Shown piece by piece: positions 9,029-18,244 of a DNA stretch of 64,000 nt; positions within the stretch are counted from its first letter, which is position 1; each line of letters starts with the position of its first letter. The stretch comes from JBCCCJ01 sp039029315 (lineage in GTDB: Bacteria > Bacteroidota > Bacteroidia > J057): NCBI GenBank assembly GCA_039029315.1, contig JBCCGK010000021.1:1-64000 (forward strand), read 5' to 3'. A program made the position numbers and the translations under genes. The notes beneath the pieces are model-generated. The model was not told where the DNA came from, did not search any database, and worked only from the letters and a program-made list of their open reading frames with translations.

Positions 9029-9793
9029 CTAGCGGAGTTCTTCCATTACCTCAGAAAGTACTTGCATCTCAGAAAAATGTTCATGCTTCTTGCCTACAAG
9101 AGTGATCTCATGTAGAAGCGAGTCGGTCTTATCCCATTCCCGGGATTTGGCATAGGCAAGTGCCAAATACCATTGTGCATGATCGTGATAGGCTTCCCAA
9201 TCTTCGGATGATGCGATATAATTCAAAAATGTAATGGCTTTCTTCGTTTGATCGATCTGTAATGCTGCAATCCCGGCATACAGAAGGTAGAGACTATCTT
9301 CAAGAGTAACTGCCTGAGATAGTATTTCTACAGCAAGCGGATAGTCCTTCTTCTTGTAGGCTTCCATCCCAGCTGAATCCCATGTGTTGCTATAGGTTTG
9401 GTTATTCGGGGGCAAATACACAATTAACTCATCGATCCGACTTTCTTCCAAGTCTGGTCGCAATGAATTGAATAAGAACAATAGTGCGACTACTGCGGCG
9501 ACAGCCCCCATTCCCAGGATAAGAGGTCTGGAAATAGACCGTGAGGAGGATTCGAGCGCTGCCGGCAGATTTGATTCAAAGGATTGTAATTGTTGGCGAA
9601 GGGTCTGTCTGGCATCCAACTCCTTTTGGGTAGGAGTGAATCCATCTTGCACAATGTATTGCCATGCTTCAGCAGCCTCCTTGAATGCAGGATTGTTGGT
9701 CAATTTTCGTTCAAGCATCTCCCGCTCAGCCACTGGAAGGGTATCATTCCAGTAGGCTTCCAATTGCATCATGTCCTGATCACTGAGCTGCAT
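9029..9793 (-). CDS. Membrane-anchored TPR protein, probable anti-sigma partner
   Basis: A 254-residue protein with three parts: a short cytoplasmic helical N-terminus (about 1-85, with LEAYWNDTLPVAEREMLER as in anti-sigma N-domains of Bacteroidota), one transmembrane helix (about 90-111) and a C-terminal TPR-like domain (about 135-250) that would face the periplasm. It follows the sigma factor gene by 27 nt on the same strand, the usual place of an anti-sigma factor. I chose ATG 9793; the in-frame codon at 9799 is TTG. No zinc-binding HxxxCxxC motif is present, so if it is an anti-sigma factor it is of the zinc-less kind. The TPR domain could sense an envelope partner. Confidence 0.75.
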   Translation of the reverse strand: MQLSDQDMMQLEAYWNDTLPVAEREMLERKLTNNPAFKEAAEAWQYIVQDGFTPTQKELDARQTLRQQLQSFESNLPAALESSSRSISRPLILGMGAVAAVVALLFLFNSLRPDLEESRIDELIVYLPPNNQTYSNTWDSAGMEAYKKKDYPLAVEILSQAVTLEDSLYLLYAGIAALQIDQTKKAITFLNYIASSEDWEAYHDHAQWYLALAYAKSREWDKTDSLLHEITLVGKKHEHFSEMQVLSEVMEELR

Positions 9794-9820
9794 AAACAAG
9801 CTTCCTTAACAGATAATAAA

Positions 9821-10378
9821 TTATGTCAGGGTATCAATTATTTCTTTAAATCTCTTGCGACATCGACTGATTTGATTCCGCACAACACTTCCATTTTTTC
9901 GCCCGATCGTCAGAGCAATATCTTCATATTCCCATTCCATAAAATACCGAAGTGTCAGCATCTGTCTACATTTCTCATCCATCTTTTGCAAGGCTTTGCG
10001 GACCTTTGTTTGAATGTGTCGATCTTCATCGGCAGGCTCGTGGGATACATCGTAAAGGGTATCCAAGGGGATATGCCGACGCTTTCTGGTCATATTTCTC
10101 CATTTGTTTTTCATGGTAGCAACCAGATAGGTAGATACCTTGGCACTCAAATTGACCAACCTTCCTTCTCTAATATTTTCGACGATAGTGATGATGGACT
10201 CATGGTATAATTCGATGGCTTCATCAAGCGTGCAATATGCTATTTTCCCTTCTGTACTTTTTCTATAAAATTTCTTGATCGCATACTGAGTGCTTTTCGA
10301 TCGGTTGGATACATACATCCATTCCAGGGCTTTTTCATCTCCGTTTTTCAGCTTATTCAATAATTCCTGATCGTTCAT
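9821..10378 (-). CDS. ECF-type RNA polymerase sigma factor
   Basis: 185 residues with region 2 in the first half (LNKLKNGDEKALEWMY, then the promoter-melting helix around STYLVATMKNKWRNM) and region 4 in the second (CRQMLTLRYFMEWEYEDIA, then the helix-turn-helix NGSVVRNQISRCRKRF). The arrangement fits sigma-70 family ECF factors of Bacteroidota. It directs RNA polymerase to a dedicated promoter set and is likely held by the TPR membrane protein encoded next. The first gene divergent from it (10661) is a secreted protein and a plausible target, but I see no shared promoter motif that proves this. Confidence 0.85.
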   Translation of the reverse strand: MNDQELLNKLKNGDEKALEWMYVSNRSKSTQYAIKKFYRKSTEGKIAYCTLDEAIELYHESIITIVENIREGRLVNLSAKVSTYLVATMKNKWRNMTRKRRHIPLDTLYDVSHEPADEDRHIQTKVRKALQKMDEKCRQMLTLRYFMEWEYEDIALTIGRKNGSVVRNQISRCRKRFKEIIDTLT

Positions 10379-10660
10379 CGGAATCCCAAAATTCAGGTCA
10401 AAAGTCTGGCAATCAATCTATTTCTCATCCAAAAGAAGAGATAGGTCTTTCCTTTCTCAAGAAATAAGAAAAAAAAATCTATGAATTGGTTGCATTTGAT
10501 ATTCAGTCGGAATAAAGAAAGAGAACATGGTCAAATTAGGCATTCAAAATTCCAAAGACAAGCAAATCATAAATAATATTTCAAATAAAAATTTTCCCTA
10601 TCCAAAATGTCCACCATCATGTGGCGACACAGAATTTTCTTACGCAAAACCAATCAAAAA

Positions 10661-11812
10661 ATGAAAAAAAGAATTGTCATTTTTCCGCTTTTCCTCTTCA
10701 TGCTAGGCCTTTCCTACGGGCAGACGCCGCAAGCATTTTCCTATCAGGCTGTGGCACGAGATGCCAATGGGGACTGTCTGGGGGATGCGACTATCTCTGT
10801 TCGATTCAGCATTCGAGACTCTTCCTCTACTGGTCCAATTTTGTATCAAGAACAACACATCGCCATACAGACCAATGCACAGGGGCTCTTCAGTCTTCCT
10901 ATTGGCGCAGATACAACTCTCGCAACCGGGGCTGGTCAAATCAGTGATTTTGCCAATCTCTACTGGACGAATCAGCTTCGCTGGTTACAGGTGGATATAG
11001 ACCCGGCAGGGGGAGCGACATTTGTGATGGTCGGCTCCCAACAATTGTTGACCGTTCCCTATGCCATGTCAGCGGGTAATGGCCTCCAATTATCCACCAT
11101 CAATCAGGACGAATTCATGCGATGGCATGATCCTGACGGCAAACGCAATGGCGTGATCGGGGGGAATGGATCGGGCCTAACCAACGGATATCTGGGCCTC
11201 TATAACTCAACAGAGGAAACAAAGGCAGAACTGTATTCGGGCAAGGCTGGAACAGATGAATATGGGGTATTTGCGCTTTATGGTTCAAATGGAACCCTCA
11301 ATCATGCGATGAGTGTGTTCAGTTCCAATGGCCGCAGCAGAGGTGCGCAAAGCTGGCGAGATGATCAGGGAGTTACGCAGGTTGCTGTCTACATCAACAC
11401 CAATAATGAGGGCATCATCGAAGCAGATATCAAGAATTTTGTGATGGATCACCCCCTCGATCCGGCCAAAGAAATCGCATATGCCAGCCTTGAAGGACCT
11501 GAAGCTGCTGCATATGAGCGCGGCACAGCCCTACTCACCAATGGAGAAGCCAGGATCGAATTTTCCGAGCATTTTGGACTTATCGCCAATCCAGAGACCA
11601 TGACCATCATTCTGACACCGCGTTCAGCAGAATCTATGGGATTGGCAGCCATGGAATATACTTCTACTGGATTCAAAGTCAAAGAGTTGCAACAAGCAAA
11701 GGGCAATTATGAATTTGATTGGGAGGCCAAGGCTGTGCGAAATGGATTCGAAGACTATCAAGTCATCCGCAACAAACGAAAGGATGATCTTGCGGATATC
11801 AGGAAACGCTAA
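10661..11812 (+). CDS. Secreted protein with SYQAVARDANG-type N-domain
   Basis: 383 residues with a signal peptide (about 1-20, ending LGLSYGQ) followed by AFSYQAVARDANG, a hallmark of a common secreted beta-sandwich domain in Bacteroidota (about 22-145). A glycine-rich middle part (about 150-260) resembles the shaft of trimeric fibre-like proteins. The C-terminal part begins with DHPLDPAKEIAYASLEGPE and matches the DHPLDP..YxxxEGPE module found at the end of many such proteins. The ATG at 10661 starts the signal peptide; a further in-frame start at 10607 adds 18 unlikely residues. It probably works at the cell surface with the T9SS-sorted protein that follows 71 nt later. No enzymatic motif is visible. 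Confidence 0.78.
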   Translation: MKKRIVIFPLFLFMLGLSYGQTPQAFSYQAVARDANGDCLGDATISVRFSIRDSSSTGPILYQEQHIAIQTNAQGLFSLPIGADTTLATGAGQISDFANLYWTNQLRWLQVDIDPAGGATFVMVGSQQLLTVPYAMSAGNGLQLSTINQDEFMRWHDPDGKRNGVIGGNGSGLTNGYLGLYNSTEETKAELYSGKAGTDEYGVFALYGSNGTLNHAMSVFSSNGRSRGAQSWRDDQGVTQVAVYINTNNEGIIEADIKNFVMDHPLDPAKEIAYASLEGPEAAAYERGTALLTNGEARIEFSEHFGLIANPETMTIILTPRSAESMGLAAMEYTSTGFKVKELQQAKGNYEFDWEAKAVRNGFEDYQVIRNKRKDDLADIRKR

Positions 11813-11883
11813 GGTTTGAATACAAAGGGAGGTCTTCTCCTTCCCGGTATTCTTTGTATTGTCCATTCAATCAACTATTTATC

Positions 11884-12372
11884 ATGAAATGTTTATTTTT
11901 TTGTTTCATATTTCTCATGGGAACATATTGCACGTTCTCCCAGTCATTGGGGCTACAGCAAATCGGTTCTCTGAGCGGAATAGCACTTCAAGCTTCTGGT
12001 CCAAGTCTAAGCCATAGCATAGGCGCAGTTGCTTCAGGCATCCTCCATCAACAGGATGTACGGCTGGATCAGGGCATGTATGTCCCCTGTGATCTGAAAT
12101 GCAGGACAATTCCCGACAATATTGAGTCTCTTTATTCACATCCAACACTCAATATTTATCCCAATCCAACTTCTTCGATGATCTATGTTGAGGGAGACAA
12201 TAGAGAAATTGAGCGAATAGCCTTGTATGATGCCTTTGGGAGACAACTCCTAAACGGACCGATTCAGAATCAGCAGCTCTCTCTCGAATCCTTTCCTTCA
12301 GGTCTGTATTTCCTCCGCATATATGGACAAGAGGGGATCTTGACATTTGTTGGGAAAGTGCTCAAAGAATAA
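11884..12372 (+). CDS. Small secreted protein with T9SS sorting domain
   Basis: 162 residues: a signal peptide (about 1-20, ending CTFSQ), a short domain with the SIGAVASGILHQ...LDQGMY pattern seen in many small T9SS cargo proteins, and a type A C-terminal sorting domain from about residue 92 (LNIYPNPTSSMIYVEG, IALYDAFGRQLL, SLESFPSGLYFLRI, FVGKVLKE). The sorting domain sends it through the type IX system to the cell surface. It follows 10661-11812 closely and ends 43 nt before a terminator, so the two probably form one transcription unit. Confidence 0.82.
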   Translation: MKCLFFCFIFLMGTYCTFSQSLGLQQIGSLSGIALQASGPSLSHSIGAVASGILHQQDVRLDQGMYVPCDLKCRTIPDNIESLYSHPTLNIYPNPTSSMIYVEGDNREIERIALYDAFGRQLLNGPIQNQQLSLESFPSGLYFLRIYGQEGILTFVGKVLKE

Positions 12373-12415
12373 CGTACTCCTCAACAAGGAACGATCCATT
12401 TTAAGCAAGATTCAT

Positions 12416-12456
12416 GGGGGCAAGCATCTCTTTTGACATTCTTTGCCCCCTCTTTT
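12416..12456 (+). terminator. Rho-independent-like terminator after the secreted pair
   Basis: GGGGGCAA (12416-12423) pairs with TTGCCCCC (12443-12450) across a 19-nt loop and is followed by TCTTTTCC. It lies 43 nt after the stop codon at 12372. The loop is longer than ideal. Confidence 0.6.
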
Positions 12457-12931
12457 CCATCACGAATTTCCCTGCTTCCAGCCCAACCACTAACTGACTT
12501 CAGAATGTCAACATGCGTTGAATCAGGTTGGCTTCTCATTTCTTTTTCCCCAATTTTCTAGTGCCGAATTTGCTGAATGATATCACTTATCGTGGAAGTT
12601 CCAGACACGATGAGCTGTAACAGTTTTCTGGAGCATCACATTCAGTATGTTTTCATGTCAATCCAAATTCACCAGGAAGATGTGCTTAGGCATATCTCCT
12701 CAGAAACTTCATTTGCCAACAAGCTTGCCAGTGTTCATGGGTGTCAGACGATTCTTGCTCTTGGGCCTCTAAGTCTTGCAGTCTGTTGCCGAAAGAGAAG
12801 GAGATGTCAACAACGACAAACGGGAGACAAGCACATCTCATACAGGGAATTCATATCGAATTTTGACAGAAAAAATAGATGCGTATGTCGGCTATTTTTC
12901 TGATATTTGGCAAAAGAACCCACCATTGTCA
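12457..12931. other. Gene-free stretch
   Basis: Between the terminator and the beta-helix lipoprotein. Two short overlapping frames run through it but lack family resemblance and signal sequences. I see no repeat, RNA gene or clear promoter box. Confidence 0.5.
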
Positions 12932-14458
12932 ATGGTTTTGAATATCCACCCAATATTTGCCTTACTTCCCCTCTCTTGTTCTGTCGTGCTGTTGCTGTTG
13001 CACTCCTGTCAACTTCCTGATATGGATATTCGCACGGTTTCCACCTACGAATCCATCAGTATGGCATGGAGTCCATTGGAAGGACGGCCAGATCGCGTCT
13101 GTCGGGTTGATTACCGAAAGAAAGGAACAGAGATTTGGAAGGAGGGCTTCCCACTTTGGTTTGACAATCGAGACTGGGAGTACAGAGGTAGCCTGGTTGA
13201 ATTAGCCCCCAATACCACTTACGAAATTCGGCTACAACTGGAAGATATGGGGGTGGAACAAACGCAGATCGCAAAAACCTGGACAGAGCAGGTGCGCATT
13301 GCAGATACGATATTTGTCTCTAGCAGAAACAAACCGCTTGTTGCACGCAAGGGAGGAAGTCCAGAAAAGGGCTATGTCTTGTATATGCCCAGACCGGGAG
13401 ACAGTGCCGTGATCGATGTGAAGAAGCAGTATGAACTGTGCGTAAAAATCAAGCGCTCCTATATCATTGTGAGAGGATTGACCTTGAGAGGCGCAAGTGA
13501 ACATGGGGTCCGGATCAATCCCAGGCAACACCACATCGTGGTCGAACAATGTGATATCGCTGATTGGGGAAGCCCCGAACCAGGACATGAGCCATTTGGC
13601 CAAAGCCAACATTCAGGGATTTTTGCTGATGGAGATGGCTTCCATCCCTATCACATTGTGATTCAGGACAATCTCATTCACCATCCCTCCTATGGAGCCA
13701 ATTATCCCGGGCAGTCCGGGGCGAGAGGCGCTGGTTCGAGAGGCCCAAAAGCCATCACCCTCATGCGCGGCGGAGGGGTCTATGTGATCAGACACAACGC
13801 AATCTATTCGGATTCTGCCCATTATTTTAGTGATGGAATGGGAGAATGGCGCAATTTTTCCTTTGAGGGATTTCCCTCCCGCGAATCAGATATCCATCAC
13901 AATTACATTTCTCACTGCTGGGGAGATGCCATAGAAGCTGAAGGTGGCAATCAGAATGTGAGGATCTGGGCCAATTATACCACTCACTGCAGCTTTCATG
14001 TGTCCACAGCCAATACCAATTTAGGACCATTGTACATTTGGAGGAATGTCTCTGGTATCACAGCAGTGAAGCCCGGTGTCTATGGCACAGATTGGGGACG
14101 CTTCTATGATAGCGGACATCCTGATCCTTCGGAGGAGATTCCGCGCGGGGTAATTTATTTTTTTCACAATACCCTGACACAAACTCTCTATCAAGGCAAA
14201 CCCGCTGGAGCAAGGCTTCCTATCTTCACAAAGCAAGTCATCGCCAAAAACAATCTTTATTCGGCATCCCTGCAACAAGACTGGATCGATCAGGGAGCCC
14301 CATTGATAGGCTTTAATGATCAATATGTCGGGGTTGCGCCCGACCTGGGAGCGACGGAAAAAGGAGGCAAAGAACCTCATTATGGACCTCGGTCACATCC
14401 ACCTGATACGCTGGGGGTTGACTATTCCGATACCCCTTCCTACTTTTCGCGAAACTGA
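12932..14458 (+). CDS. Beta-helix lipoprotein, possible polysaccharide lyase
   Basis: 508 residues. A lipoprotein signal ends in LLHSC (Cys26). Residues about 35-120 look like a fibronectin type III-like domain (YESISMAWSPLEG, LAPNTTYEIRLQLE). The rest carries right-handed parallel beta-helix character: repeated short strands with turn asparagines such as HHIVVEQCDIADWG, HIVIQDNLIHHPSYG, YVIRHNAIYSDSAHYF and SDIHHNYISHCWGDAIEAEGGN. Beta-helix proteins of this sort are often polysaccharide lyases or hydrolases. No catalytic set can be assigned with certainty. An in-frame extension to 12776 is rejected because ATG 12932 begins the lipoprotein signal. Its stop codon is separated by one base from the start of the SGNH hydrolase, so the two are translationally coupled. 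Confidence 0.78.
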   Translation: MVLNIHPIFALLPLSCSVVLLLLHSCQLPDMDIRTVSTYESISMAWSPLEGRPDRVCRVDYRKKGTEIWKEGFPLWFDNRDWEYRGSLVELAPNTTYEIRLQLEDMGVEQTQIAKTWTEQVRIADTIFVSSRNKPLVARKGGSPEKGYVLYMPRPGDSAVIDVKKQYELCVKIKRSYIIVRGLTLRGASEHGVRINPRQHHIVVEQCDIADWGSPEPGHEPFGQSQHSGIFADGDGFHPYHIVIQDNLIHHPSYGANYPGQSGARGAGSRGPKAITLMRGGGVYVIRHNAIYSDSAHYFSDGMGEWRNFSFEGFPSRESDIHHNYISHCWGDAIEAEGGNQNVRIWANYTTHCSFHVSTANTNLGPLYIWRNVSGITAVKPGVYGTDWGRFYDSGHPDPSEEIPRGVIYFFHNTLTQTLYQGKPAGARLPIFTKQVIAKNNLYSASLQQDWIDQGAPLIGFNDQYVGVAPDLGATEKGGKEPHYGPRSHPPDTLGVDYSDTPSYFSRN

Positions 14459-14459
14459 T

Positions 14460-15221
14460 ATGAAACGACAGCATTGGATGTGGCTTATTCTTGGGGGGCT
14501 ATCAGTCTCCCTGATTGGGAATTATCTGCTATACCAGCGGTACCGGATCAGCTATGCACATGTTCAGAAAGTCCAACTCGACCCTCTGTCTATTGATCAG
14601 TTTTCTGCAGAATCTCCCTTTGATGCAGATTCCTCCCTGACACGGATTCTGTTCTTTGGAGACTCGAGAGCCAGCGCCTGGCCTGCTCCATCTGCCTTGC
14701 CAAATGTGCAATTCGCCAATCGCGGAGTGGGTGGGCATACCTCAGCTCAATGTCTCGGTCGGTTTGCCAAACATGTCGAAGGGTCTCAAGCAGACATCCT
14801 TATCATACAGATGGGGATCAATGACCTGAAGACCATCCCTTTGTTTCCCGACCAAAAGAGCGCCATCCAGGAAACTTGTTTGAGGAATATCCAGCAACAG
14901 CTACGCAAAAGTAGGCAACTGGGCATGAAAGTCGTGCTGAGTACCATCTTCCCAGTAGGAGATATTCCCACCGCGAGAAGACTTGTCTGGTCCGCAGATG
15001 TGGATCAATCAGTTGCTGATATCAATCAACAACTGATTGCATGGGCAGCTTCTGATCCCGGGATTGTGATTCTGGAATCTTCACAACTCCTGGCAGGGCC
15101 GGACGGACATGTATTGCCCGACTATCAACGAGATTTTTTGCACCTCAATTCTCAAGGCTACCTCCGCCTCAACACCGCCTTGACGGAGCTGCTTTCAGAC
15201 TCCTTGCTATTTGTCAGATGA
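14460..15221 (+). CDS. Membrane-anchored SGNH/GDSL hydrolase
   Basis: 253 residues with an N-terminal membrane anchor (about 8-25) and an SGNH hydrolase domain. All four blocks are visible: S69 in FFGDSRA, G92 in GVGGHT, N121 in MGINDLK, and D225/H228 in RDFLHLNSQG. This family removes acyl groups such as acetyl esters from sugars. The gene starts one nucleotide after the stop of the beta-helix lipoprotein, so a joint role in breaking down an acetylated polysaccharide is likely (inference). A longer in-frame start at 14316 would overlap the upstream gene heavily and is not preferred. Its last 15 nt overlap the convergent gene at 15207. Confidence 0.85.
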   Translation: MKRQHWMWLILGGLSVSLIGNYLLYQRYRISYAHVQKVQLDPLSIDQFSAESPFDADSSLTRILFFGDSRASAWPAPSALPNVQFANRGVGGHTSAQCLGRFAKHVEGSQADILIIQMGINDLKTIPLFPDQKSAIQETCLRNIQQQLRKSRQLGMKVVLSTIFPVGDIPTARRLVWSADVDQSVADINQQLIAWAASDPGIVILESSQLLAGPDGHVLPDYQRDFLHLNSQGYLRLNTALTELLSDSLLFVR

Positions 15222-16361
15222 TGCAGGATCAGCCTCTTCAATCGAAGCAATCCCAAGTTTCATGAGTTGTGAGCAAAGACCGATTACTTCGGGCCATTGG
15301 TTTCTGGTATTGCTGATCACACTGGCTACCACCCCTTTTTCTGGCACGATGAGGAGTTGTGAGCAGGTACCAGCCTGACTTCCGCTGTGGCCGATGATTA
15401 GGCCATTTTCATCATTTTGATACAAGAACCAGCCCATTCCATAAGGATTTCCCCCTTCACGAATTCCAGGATCTACCAACATCTGCTTCATGCTTTCTGG
15501 CTTCAGCAGGCGATGTTCGATGATCGCTTTGCCAAAAAGCAGGAGGTCGGCAGCTGTTGACTGTATGCCTCCACCAGGAATTTTGACACTGAGATTGGTT
15601 CGAGGATCTTTTTTGAAGGTGCCTTTATCCGTGATGCGATAGAGACCGGATTTATTGGGGTCAGAAAAGGATTCTTTGGTCTCAACAGAGGTATGCTGCA
15701 TCCCGCTGGGCTTCCAGATATATTGGGTCATGTAGTCCGAATAACTCAATCCACTTAGCTGTTCAATCAATACCCCCAAAACAACATAGCCATAGGTGGT
15801 ATAGTGATAGACTTCCCCTGGCTTCCCGACCAGATCCCGCTTTTGAAATTTTTTCATTGCGCTCAGGAGATTGGGATACTGCTTGAAAGAAATCATGTCC
15901 AACATACCCTTGTAATGCCTGATCCCAGAAGTATGGGTCAGAATCTGACGAACAGTGATCTCTCCCTCCGCTTTTGGGGGAAATTCAGGGACATAGGTCT
16001 GAATCGGCGCATCCAGATCGACCTTCCCTTGCTCCACCAGTTGCAGAACAGCTACTGCTGTCATGGATTTGCTAATGGACGCGATTCGATGAATCATCTC
16101 AGCGGAGGCTGGGATTTTGTTTTTACGATCCTGTAGACCGACTCCGTGGGACCACATATGATTGCCTTCGACATACAATCCTGCAGAAATTCCCACATGT
16201 TCCTCTAAATCGACCACACGCTGGAGGAGCGAATCAGCAGCATGGCTGAGGCTACTCGATTTATTAGCGAGTTCCGATTGAGCGAAGACAAAAGGTGCGA
16301 AGCCGATCGTCAAGATTCCAAGTAGAAACCAGCAATTTGAGAATATGGATGTCTTTGTCAT
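15207..16361 (-). CDS. Exported serine hydrolase, class C beta-lactamase fold
   Basis: 384 residues of the S12/beta-lactamase-related (LACTB/AmpC-fold) family. A signal peptide ends near PFVFAQ. The active-site SxxK is S95-I-S-K98; the second motif is YTT around Y187 in HYTTYGYVVLG, and the third is HSG in IGHSGSQAG. This set is typical of penicillin-binding-protein-like esterases or D-aminopeptidases, not of resistance enzymes specifically. ATG 16361 is preferred over the in-frame TTG at 16367. It is convergent with the SGNH gene (15-nt overlap) and divergent from the sensor kinase. Confidence 0.85.
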   Translation of the reverse strand: MTKTSIFSNCWFLLGILTIGFAPFVFAQSELANKSSSLSHAADSLLQRVVDLEEHVGISAGLYVEGNHMWSHGVGLQDRKNKIPASAEMIHRIASISKSMTAVAVLQLVEQGKVDLDAPIQTYVPEFPPKAEGEITVRQILTHTSGIRHYKGMLDMISFKQYPNLLSAMKKFQKRDLVGKPGEVYHYTTYGYVVLGVLIEQLSGLSYSDYMTQYIWKPSGMQHTSVETKESFSDPNKSGLYRITDKGTFKKDPRTNLSVKIPGGGIQSTAADLLLFGKAIIEHRLLKPESMKQMLVDPGIREGGNPYGMGWFLYQNDENGLIIGHSGSQAGTCSQLLIVPEKGVVASVISNTRNQWPEVIGLCSQLMKLGIASIEEADPASSDK

Positions 16362-16500
16362 AATCAAATAGGAGTTGATGTGGTACGGTTGAATGCTTGG
16401 TGTGGAACAATGATACCAAGCGCTTCCCGACTTTTTATCTGATTATATGTGAACTGCTCTATGAGCTTGCGAACTGCACCTCTGATAGACAAATGATCTC

Positions 16501-16508
16501 TATCTTTG
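16501..16508 (+). promoter_or_regulatory. Candidate -7 box for the sensor kinase operon
   Basis: TATCTTTG matches TAnnTTTG and stands 29 nt before the ATG at 16538, giving a leader of roughly 24 nt. This supports the ATG at 16538 over the upstream in-frame start at 16397. A -33 element is not evident. Confidence 0.5.
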
Positions 16509-16537
16509 ATCTACACCAGTCACCCAACATCCTTTCC

Positions 16538-18244
16538 ATGGGCTATCCAATTCTCTTTGCCATCCTTCTCTGTATAATGCCGCACCTTAGTCTTGGTCAA
16601 CGAATCATTGCCCATCCCCATGATCGTGTTCTCAAACTGGGGGATGATTTGAGATGGGCTGATCCCGCCCTGGATGACAGCGATTGGGACCCTGCGGGAT
16701 TCACCAGGGAAACAGGGAATTTTTGGGTGCGATTTAGAATCCGAACAGATGATTGGGTGGATCGAATGACAAATCCCGGTATCCAAGCGATCAGCCTGGG
16801 TTCATTTGAGCTGTACTGGGATGGCGTATTGATTGGAAAGAACGGGCGGCCAGCTAATCAAAATAAAGAGGAAGTGGCTGGCAGATTTATCAGTCATTTT
16901 CTGGTGCCGGACTCCCTTCTTCAGCCAGGGGAGCATGTGGTAGCATTTAGACTTTCCAACTACAGACGTACCCTCCCGATTGACAGAAGCTGGAATGTGT
17001 TTATTCTGGAAGAATACATGAGTTCTTTTCGGGAAGATGTCTCTCTGGCTGCGGTGATGCTGATTCTGGCGGGTGTATATCTGATGGCCTCTCTCTATTA
17101 TCTGTTTCTCTACCTCCTTCGAAAACGAGAAAGAATGGGCATCATCTTCAGTGGATTGTGCTTTCTCTTTTTTGGGTTGATTGTAATGGAGTATTTGAAA
17201 TTTTTGTATCCCTATCCATATCCCTTTCATTTTATCCGTTTGCTGATCATTTTCGCCCTAAGCTTCGCGATAGCTTATCTAACTCCAACCTTCTTTCTGC
17301 TGTATTTCGGCTTGCCACACCGCCGACTCCTTGGTATTCTCATACTGATTCTTCCAATATCTGTGAGTTCTCAACTCCTGAGCAATCCGGACCTTGTTAA
17401 TCATTTGTTGAGCGTTACGGCCTGGTGGTCTAGCTTGGCAATTGTATGTTACGCAAGCCTGAGCAAAAAAAGAGAGAGTCGAATCATCCTTCTCGTCATC
17501 TTGATGTCTGGCCTCATTGCTCAGCTACATCATATGGAATTCCGGGCATTGATTCACTCACAGGATATTACACTCTTCATCAGCTTCAGTTTGCTTGTTG
17601 TTTCCATGATGTATTTGCTTGCCAGGAGAGCGAGGGAGCAACGGCAGGCCTATGAAGATTCTCTATTGCTTTCTGCTCGCTTACAAAATGAACTGCTGAA
17701 AAAGAATATCCAGCCGCATTTCATCATGAATACCCTCACCTCCCTGATGGAGTGGATAGAAGAATCTCCCAAAGACAGTGTGCAGTTCATAGAGGCTTTG
17801 TCCAAAGAGTTTGAAATCATGAGTGAGATTGCAGAAGAAAAGCTGATTCCTGTCGAACAGGAAATCGCACTGTGCCAGTACCATATCGAACTCATGAAAT
17901 ATCGCAAGGAAATCGACTACCAACTTAAGCTGATCAATATTCAGTCAGATGAATGGGTTCCTCCGGCCATATTTCACACCATCCTTGAAAATTCGATCAC
18001 ACATAGCAAGCCTGATTCGGATAATCAGATTCAAATGATTCTTTCTTTTGAAAAACAGCCAACAGCAAAGATCTATCGGATCGAGACTATCGCAGAAAAC
18101 AGGTCTATAAGAACCGACAAAGAGGGAACGGGATTCAAATATATCAAATCCAGGCTAGAAGAGAATTATGGCCAAAAATGGGATCTCAGCTCCCATTCTA
18201 CTCCTCATGGCTGGCTAAGCACCATTTCAATCTTTGCCTCATGA
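16538..18244 (+). CDS. LytS-type sensor histidine kinase
   Basis: 568 residues: a signal peptide (about 1-20, ending LSLGQ), a periplasmic beta-sandwich sensor domain (about 25-160, with NFWVRFRIRTDDW and SFELYWDGVLIGKNG), about seven transmembrane helices (about 170-365), a short linker and a His_kinase (PF06580) domain. The phospho-accepting histidine is H394 in IQPHFIMNTL, and the ATP-binding N-box is N485 in HTILENSITHS. This layout resembles 7TM-DISM sensor kinases. The next gene, encoding the LytTR regulator, starts inside its stop codon (ATGA overlap), so the pair is produced together. The signal is unknown; the sandwich domain suggests a sugar-like or envelope ligand. Confidence 0.9.
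   Translation: MGYPILFAILLCIMPHLSLGQRIIAHPHDRVLKLGDDLRWADPALDDSDWDPAGFTRETGNFWVRFRIRTDDWVDRMTNPGIQAISLGSFELYWDGVLIGKNGRPANQNKEEVAGRFISHFLVPDSLLQPGEHVVAFRLSNYRRTLPIDRSWNVFILEEYMSSFREDVSLAAVMLILAGVYLMASLYYLFLYLLRKRERMGIIFSGLCFLFFGLIVMEYLKFLYPYPYPFHFIRLLIIFALSFAIAYLTPTFFLLYFGLPHRRLLGILILILPISVSSQLLSNPDLVNHLLSVTAWWSSLAIVCYASLSKKRESRIILLVILMSGLIAQLHHMEFRALIHSQDITLFISFSLLVVSMMYLLARRAREQRQAYEDSLLLSARLQNELLKKNIQPHFIMNTLTSLMEWIEESPKDSVQFIEALSKEFEIMSEIAEEKLIPVEQEIALCQYHIELMKYRKEIDYQLKLINIQSDEWVPPAIFHTILENSITHSKPDSDNQIQMILSFEKQPTAKIYRIETIAENRSIRTDKEGTGFKYIKSRLEENYGQKWDLSSHSTPHGWLSTISIFAS

Noticed and set aside
8842..9105. Overlapping small frames within the repeat
   Set aside because: Several frames are open at once because the repeat is palindromic and stop-poor; they run into the end of the TPR gene.
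12577..12903. 108-codon frame before the beta-helix gene
   Set aside because: Cys- and Arg-rich, no family resemblance, overlapped by another non-coding frame; composition does not fit neighbours.
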